The position numbers were made by a program, and so were the translations under genes. Positions 59,458 to 64,000 of a DNA stretch of 64,000 nucleotides are shown one piece after another. Position 1 is the stretch's first letter; every line of letters begins with the position of its first letter. Below the pieces are notes generated by a model that saw only the letters and a list, made by a program, of their open reading frames with translations, was not told the origin of the DNA and did not search any database. Origin of the DNA: Hexactinellida sp. DTS-2022 (taxonomy: Eukaryota; Porifera; Hexactinellida); assembly GCA_028753945.1 (NCBI GenBank), contig JAPNXP010000004.1, forward strand, positions 310,001 through 374,000, written 5' to 3'.

Positions 59458-61143
59458 ATGGCTACTGCTCTCTCTGTTAACGAATGGGGAAAATTAGATG
59501 TGATAAAGAATGATGTAAAGTTCGATGAAATAATTCTCAATAAAAAAGACTTTACAATTGGCCGTAAAACAACTTGTGACTATTCTATCACAGATAATCC
59601 TTATCTGAGTGGTGTACACGCTCGTTTTAGTTTTGAAACAGAATCAGATTCTACTTTCCTAACAGATTTGAGTGCAAATGGAATTCTCCTTAATGCAGTT
59701 CGTATTGAGAAGAACACTAATGTTGTTTTACAAGATGGAGACAAAATAACGCTTGTACTAAAAGGAACGTCTCATTTGCTAAATTTATATTTGAAATTAT
59801 ATCTACCCGTTGGTGATAAAACTGAACGTAAATACAAAGAACGTTCAATTGAAGATGAAGTTTCATCAAAAATTGCTGATGAATTTGTGAGAGAAAAACC
59901 AACTAGTTGTGATGATGACACAACATTATCTCTTATTGACTCAAGTAAGAAATCTGAAGTTATAAACAACAAACAAATTGAGGTTTTGAAGAAAGCAGGA
60001 TACAAAGAAATTCCTGATTTGAGCAAATCTGAATCTTTCGAGGAACAACTGCTTTGTGGCGTCTGTCAGGAGATAATGCATATGGCTGTAAGCTTACAAC
60101 CGTGTTTGCATAGTTATTGTGCAGGCTGCTATTCGGAATGGATGGACATTTCGCGAGATTGTCCCGCATGCAGATCAGTTGTTGACAGAATCGCGAAAAA
60201 CCATTTAATCAATAATCTAATTGAATCATACTTAAAAGCAAATCCTGAAAAACGTCGCAGTGCGGCTAATTTAGCTGAACTTGATAAGAAAAACAAAATA
60301 ACCGAAGATATGCTATACCCACCGAAAAAACGCTTGTATTCATCGTACATAGAAGATGACGATTACTACAGCCCTTCTGATGAAGAGTGTTTATCAGTGC
60401 CTCCTTTCTTCCCTACTCTTTCAGCTGCGCATCCTATTCCACTATCAACATCTCTATTCTCTCTGCCCTGTATATTCACAAAATGTCGTCAATGTCCTGG
60501 TTTCGCTACAATAGGAACATCACTGTCTACTACTACACCAGCTCCCTATACCTGTCTATTAACAGCACCTATTCACCTAATGTGTATGTGTTGCGGTCAA
60601 CCTATGCCAGACAGGAGTACATGCACTGATTTATCAGTACCACCTCAACATTGCGATGTGTGTAAAAGCCCGTTTTGTAATATGTACTGGGGTTGTCTTG
60701 GTATTAATTGCAAAGGCTGTCTTAATGAATTTAGGAATTTCACATTCGATTCTGCGGTAATCACAAGTATGGTGAATAACAACCTTTTCGAATCAGAGAT
60801 ACTCAATAACTATCTCATCAAAAACAGCATTAGCATCAAAGATATGCTACAAACTTGTCTAGAAAAACTCGATAAAAACGAGTACAAATGCACTGATAGT
60901 CGATCAACACTAATCTCAGGGAAAACTAGAATTTGCTATAATTGTGCGGTAAAGAATTTTCGCGATTTGGCATTTCTATACCGAAAGGACATTCCACTAG
61001 AAGAGTTACCGGATGAAATTACGGCGAGACCTGTATGTTATTACGGCCGCTCTTGTAAAACTCAGTTCCACAAACCGACACATGCGAAAAAACTGAATCA
61101 TGTTTGTGAACAGACAAGATTCTCAATAGAACATTGCTTATAA
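59458..61143 (+). CDS. CHFR: CHFR-type E3 ubiquitin ligase (mitotic checkpoint)
   Basis: Single exon, 561 aa (human CHFR 664 aa). The N-terminal FHA domain (about 12-105) keeps G35-R36, S51-x-x-H54 and N74-G75, the phosphothreonine-binding positions. A RING finger (201-239) reads CGVCQE...CLHSYCAGCYSEW...CPACR, a C3HC4 pattern. A Cys-rich region (about 375-425; CMCCGQPMPDR, CDVCKSPFCNMYWGCLGINC) matches the CHFR C-terminal region. The end (about 524-552) has VCYYGRSC followed by spaced histidines, a PBZ-like poly(ADP-ribose)-binding zinc finger whose second-Cys-to-His spacing seems a little longer than usual. CHFR delays mitotic entry under microtubule stress and is recruited by poly(ADP-ribose). 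The likely poly(A) signal (61242-61247) lies in the end of an inserted element. No intron is present. Confidence 0.95.
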   Translation: MATALSVNEWGKLDVIKNDVKFDEIILNKKDFTIGRKTTCDYSITDNPYLSGVHARFSFETESDSTFLTDLSANGILLNAVRIEKNTNVVLQDGDKITLVLKGTSHLLNLYLKLYLPVGDKTERKYKERSIEDEVSSKIADEFVREKPTSCDDDTTLSLIDSSKKSEVINNKQIEVLKKAGYKEIPDLSKSESFEEQLLCGVCQEIMHMAVSLQPCLHSYCAGCYSEWMDISRDCPACRSVVDRIAKNHLINNLIESYLKANPEKRRSAANLAELDKKNKITEDMLYPPKKRLYSSYIEDDDYYSPSDEECLSVPPFFPTLSAAHPIPLSTSLFSLPCIFTKCRQCPGFATIGTSLSTTTPAPYTCLLTAPIHLMCMCCGQPMPDRSTCTDLSVPPQHCDVCKSPFCNMYWGCLGINCKGCLNEFRNFTFDSAVITSMVNNNLFESEILNNYLIKNSISIKDMLQTCLEKLDKNEYKCTDSRSTLISGKTRICYNCAVKNFRDLAFLYRKDIPLEELPDEITARPVCYYGRSCKTQFHKPTHAKKLNHVCEQTRFSIEHCL

Positions 61144-61656
61144 CTATTGTGTATTAACATGCTATTTGGGACTAGTATATTGTTCTATAGTATCTATAAT
61201 GTCAACATCATAATACAGGTATGTACAGGTATTGTATTTACAATAAACTCTCGTTAGTACGTATACCAGGGGGCCTTGTGTCTAAATTTTCAGGATTAAT
61301 AAATTAAAATTGTTTATTTTTTATAAGTTTTGGGAATTGAAATTTGAATCATTGGAGTTTCATTTATGTGTTCTACTAACGAGAGTAATTGGTATTATTT
61401 CTTTATAATAATGTAGCAATAAATGTAATTAATTAATCAAAACAACTATACCTGTAGATGGGATCTATAAATTGAGATATAAACAAATACAATTGAACCT
61501 TTGGGAGTTTTATTTCATAAGTCCATTGGACAAAAAGTCAATTAATACTTTTGGTTGTAGATAAATTAATCAGTCAACTATAATTACACAAACATACTCA
61601 AGGTTCATTACATATTTACGAATCAACTCTTCAACAAGCAATTTAGCCAGTACATA
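61144..61656. other. Short intergenic between CHFR and the vinculin-like gene
   Basis: Contains a family A-like element at 61239-61394 and must hold the promoter of the next gene. No other feature seen. Confidence 0.5.
61239..61394. repeat. Degenerate family A MITE after CHFR
   Basis: ta-caataaactctcgttagtac ... tctactaacgagagtaattg. The left terminus cagtaa has become caataaa, giving an AATAAA hexamer. Confidence 0.65.
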
Positions 61657-63217
61657 ATGCCTATAACAGAGGGTTTGTTACTGAAGAGCTTAAGTTCGCT
61701 ACAACATAGACAGCTGGAAATTCTGTTGTCACCATTAGCGGCACAGGTGGCACAGTTGGTAATGTTGGTAGAAAAAACACAGGCAAAGAAGAAAACGGCA
61801 AGTGAATTGAGGGAATTGTTCCCGAATCTAACAAGACATGCAAGTGTATTAGTCAGCGCTGCTGAAAGATTAGCTGCAGAGGTAATTGTGAATAACTGTA
61901 TTAAACATTCTAGAATATTCGTATAGACATGTAGAGATACTTTTAGGAAATAGAATATTCTAGAATACAACCAAATTAGAATATTTCCACTGCAAACTCC
62001 ACTGATTTCCAATTTGCTAATATTTAAGTATACAGTCAGGTCTGCTTATTGTGAGCAATTTTTCGTATGTTTAATATGAAAAACCTATTATTATGGGCAA
62101 GCACAACAATTTACATAGGGTTTGTAATAAGTTGATTTTTCTTATTATGAATTCTCTCTATTATGAAGAACAAAAATTTGGTCCGTTGATTGTTCATAAC
62201 AAAAGAACTTAATATTTCATTACGCCATCTCCTAGATTACAATGCATTTTATAATTTCCCAATTATGTTGAGATATTTACAATATCATAGGGATTCACAT
62301 TTATAATTAGTACAAGCCAGAGAAATCGCTCAATATTAGGGCCCCCTTCGGGAAATCCTGGATCTACCTCTGTTGAAAACACAGCAATACTTTTACGAAT
62401 ATATCTGTTAATATTTTAATTTGAAAATGTAGATATTTATTAGCATTTGTGGTTCCGAATACAATCTACAGTCAACTCCGCTTAATAGAGCCACCGGTTA
62501 ATCAGTTTCTCCGCTTAATTGGGTCAAAATTTCACAGGATTTATAGGACAGAATTACAGTTTGGCTTACAATATTTTCGGTTAATCGGTTTCTCCGCTTA
62601 ATCGGGTCAAAACAATCCGGTCCCGAGGTGACTCTATTAAGCGGAGTCCGAATAATTGGAACTGGCTAATAAACATACTACTAATCGCTCTTCGATTTTT
62701 GGAGCGCGTTCCTTTAATGTTTTTCTAATCTTACTAATCTATGGAAATAACTTGTCCCAATTAATCGTCAAAACATTTTTATGGTTAATTATATAATGTA
62801 AGAATTACCTTTACAGTTGAAACGTGTGCCAGAATTGACAAAATTACTTACAAGCTAATGATGTATTATGTGCATCTTCTATAAAACATAATTATTGCTT
62901 ACTTGCTAATAACCTAAAATTTAGTTTATCCTTCTATACGCTATAGGCAAATCATAATTGTTCTATCGTATCAATTGCGATTAATTATGTAAGTTGGTTA
63001 ACTAATTACAATACAATTTAGATCCAGACGTTTACGCTGTGTAGTGAACACACTACGATACCAGATGAAGGCATTTCCCTTAAAGAGACCGTAGCTAATG
63101 GCAAGGATAAGCTCATAAGAGCTGCTAATGGCATTAACGATGCGATACAGCGTATTAATGTTAGCGAGCAGCTAGGAGAACAAACAGACTTCTTTGAAAA
63201 TTGTGATAAACTCGTTG
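61657..63217 (+). CDS. Vinculin/alpha-catenin-family protein, N-terminal part (runs beyond the visible exons)
   Basis: Two exons are supported: 61657-61881 (75 codons, phase 0) and 63022-63217 (phase 1 donor CTCGTTG|GTAAGT). The gene continues past the window. The first 140 residues are helical: LEILLSPLAAQVAQLVMLVE, then TASELRELFPNLTRHASVLVSAAERLAAE, then GKDKLIRAANGINDAI. The wording LLSPLAAQVAQLV resembles the first helices of alpha-catenin, catulin and vinculin (LLEPLVTQVTTLV in alpha-catenin from memory). Those proteins link adhesion complexes to actin. The match is short, so a different helical-bundle protein such as a talin-like one remains possible. The intron at 61882-63021 carries family F and C MITEs. 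Confidence 0.5.
62031..62212. repeat. Family F MITE, degenerate right end
   Basis: ta-cagtcaggtctgcttattg ... gttgattgttcataacaaaa. Confidence 0.7.
62467..62650. repeat. Family C MITE, right terminus truncated
   Basis: ta-cagtcaactccgcttaatag ... ggtgactctattaagcggagtc; the final ctgta is missing. Confidence 0.75.
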
Positions 63218-64000
63218 GTAAGTTATTATCTCAGCAAGTTAAGTATTTGGAAAATTGAAATAGTTAAGAGTTAAGAGTAATTAATATAGGAAGATTTACA
63301 AAATTTAGACACTCCCCTCCCTATGTCACGTTTATTGACCATTTTGTAAAAATACAGAAGGATTGTCTGTCACACATTGCCCCTTTACGTAACTTTTGAA
63401 AAGTAACTTGCTAATAGAGCAATTGATATTAGGCAAACACCATTTTATTCGGAAAATTTCTTATATACGTACTAGAACATTTTCTAGATCGAATATAATT
63501 TGTCAGTTTTTGTCAGTCTCAATTAATTACACTAATAGCAAAAGTTTGAGAACACCTGCCCTTTTAACCGTTATAGACTGGATGCATTTTAATAAATTAA
63601 AATTCTTCTAAGTCATTCAAGACGAGTGATTATGCATTAATTGAAAAATACTAAGAAAACCGTAATCTATGAGGAATTTATTTTGAATTATTTCTACTCG
63701 GATGACATTTGGTCTGCAACAATACAAGATAACTTAAAAATGTTTTTTAGCTGTGTTATGGTTTCCTATTAAATTTTACAATACCCATTGATAAGAAGCG
63801 TTTTCTCATCAAACATTAAAATTTAATGTTAGATAATACATTTAGGTGTCAATGTAAGTTTATAGTGGATAACGAGATAACATTTGTCCGAATCACCCTG
63901 TTCTATTATATAAGACTTCTCTTTATTCTACAAATTAAGAAGGGTTCCTTATGTAATATATTTGTGTTACAACACATGACATCCGTTATAATATTACCGA
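63218..64000. other. Intron of the vinculin-like gene to the window end
   Basis: Starts with a good donor. Contains a family H fragment (about 63290-63400; cactcccctccctatgtcac, gtctgtcacacattg) and a family G fragment (about 63400-63445). No further exon is convincing. Confidence 0.5.

Overview
The window is eukaryotic nuclear DNA: AT-rich, with spliced genes (GT-AG introns of about 50 bp to 2.5 kb) and many short TA-flanked inverted-repeat elements. The gene set is animal: a bubblegum-type acyl-CoA synthetase family, a Gs-type G-alpha, CHFR with FHA, RING and PBZ-like parts, GLB1L-type beta-galactosidase, WDR5 and a probable vinculin/catenin-family protein. An early-branching metazoan, most likely a sponge, fits best. 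This is inference from gene content, compact genes and base composition; no species marker was identified.

Layout. 1-312: 5' end of an unrecognised minus-strand gene. 858-7855: ABCA transporter (-, 4 exons, 1855 aa). 10043-14629: ankyrin-repeat TRP-type channel (-, 7 exons, 782 aa). 16025-29852: three ACSBG paralogues, A (-) and B (-) in tandem and C (+) head-to-head with B. All have 12 exons with the same phases, and every exon length matches except the last exon of B. 32391-37408: G-alpha-s-like gene (+, 389 aa) with a CDC7 kinase (-, 430 aa) nested in its last intron. 38955-52785: WDR5 (+, 14 exons, 428 aa) with an intronless 273-aa orphan ORF in intron 11. Then come intronless ATE1 (+), GLB1L-type GH35 (-) and CHFR (+), and the first two exons of a vinculin/alpha-catenin-like gene (+) running off the right edge. 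The spliced coding lengths were rebuilt by hand from splice sites; each complete model is a whole number of codons with matching intron phases.

The genes are not an operon or a pathway cluster. The internally connected part is the ACSBG array. Its paralogues are almost identical in exon 2 (with intron 2 shared by A and C) and in much of exon 11, yet strongly diverged in exons 4-10. That is a patchy gene-conversion pattern, and the shared tracts are visibly GC-richer than their surroundings.

Noncoding DNA is packed with at least seven short-element families that share one plan: TA flank, termini beginning CAGT, and internal sub-palindromes. This suggests Tc1/mariner-pogo-type MITEs. A hAT-like MITE, a TACCGTATTTCCCC-type element and several other dispersed repeats are also present. 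No transposase gene, tRNA or rRNA was seen.
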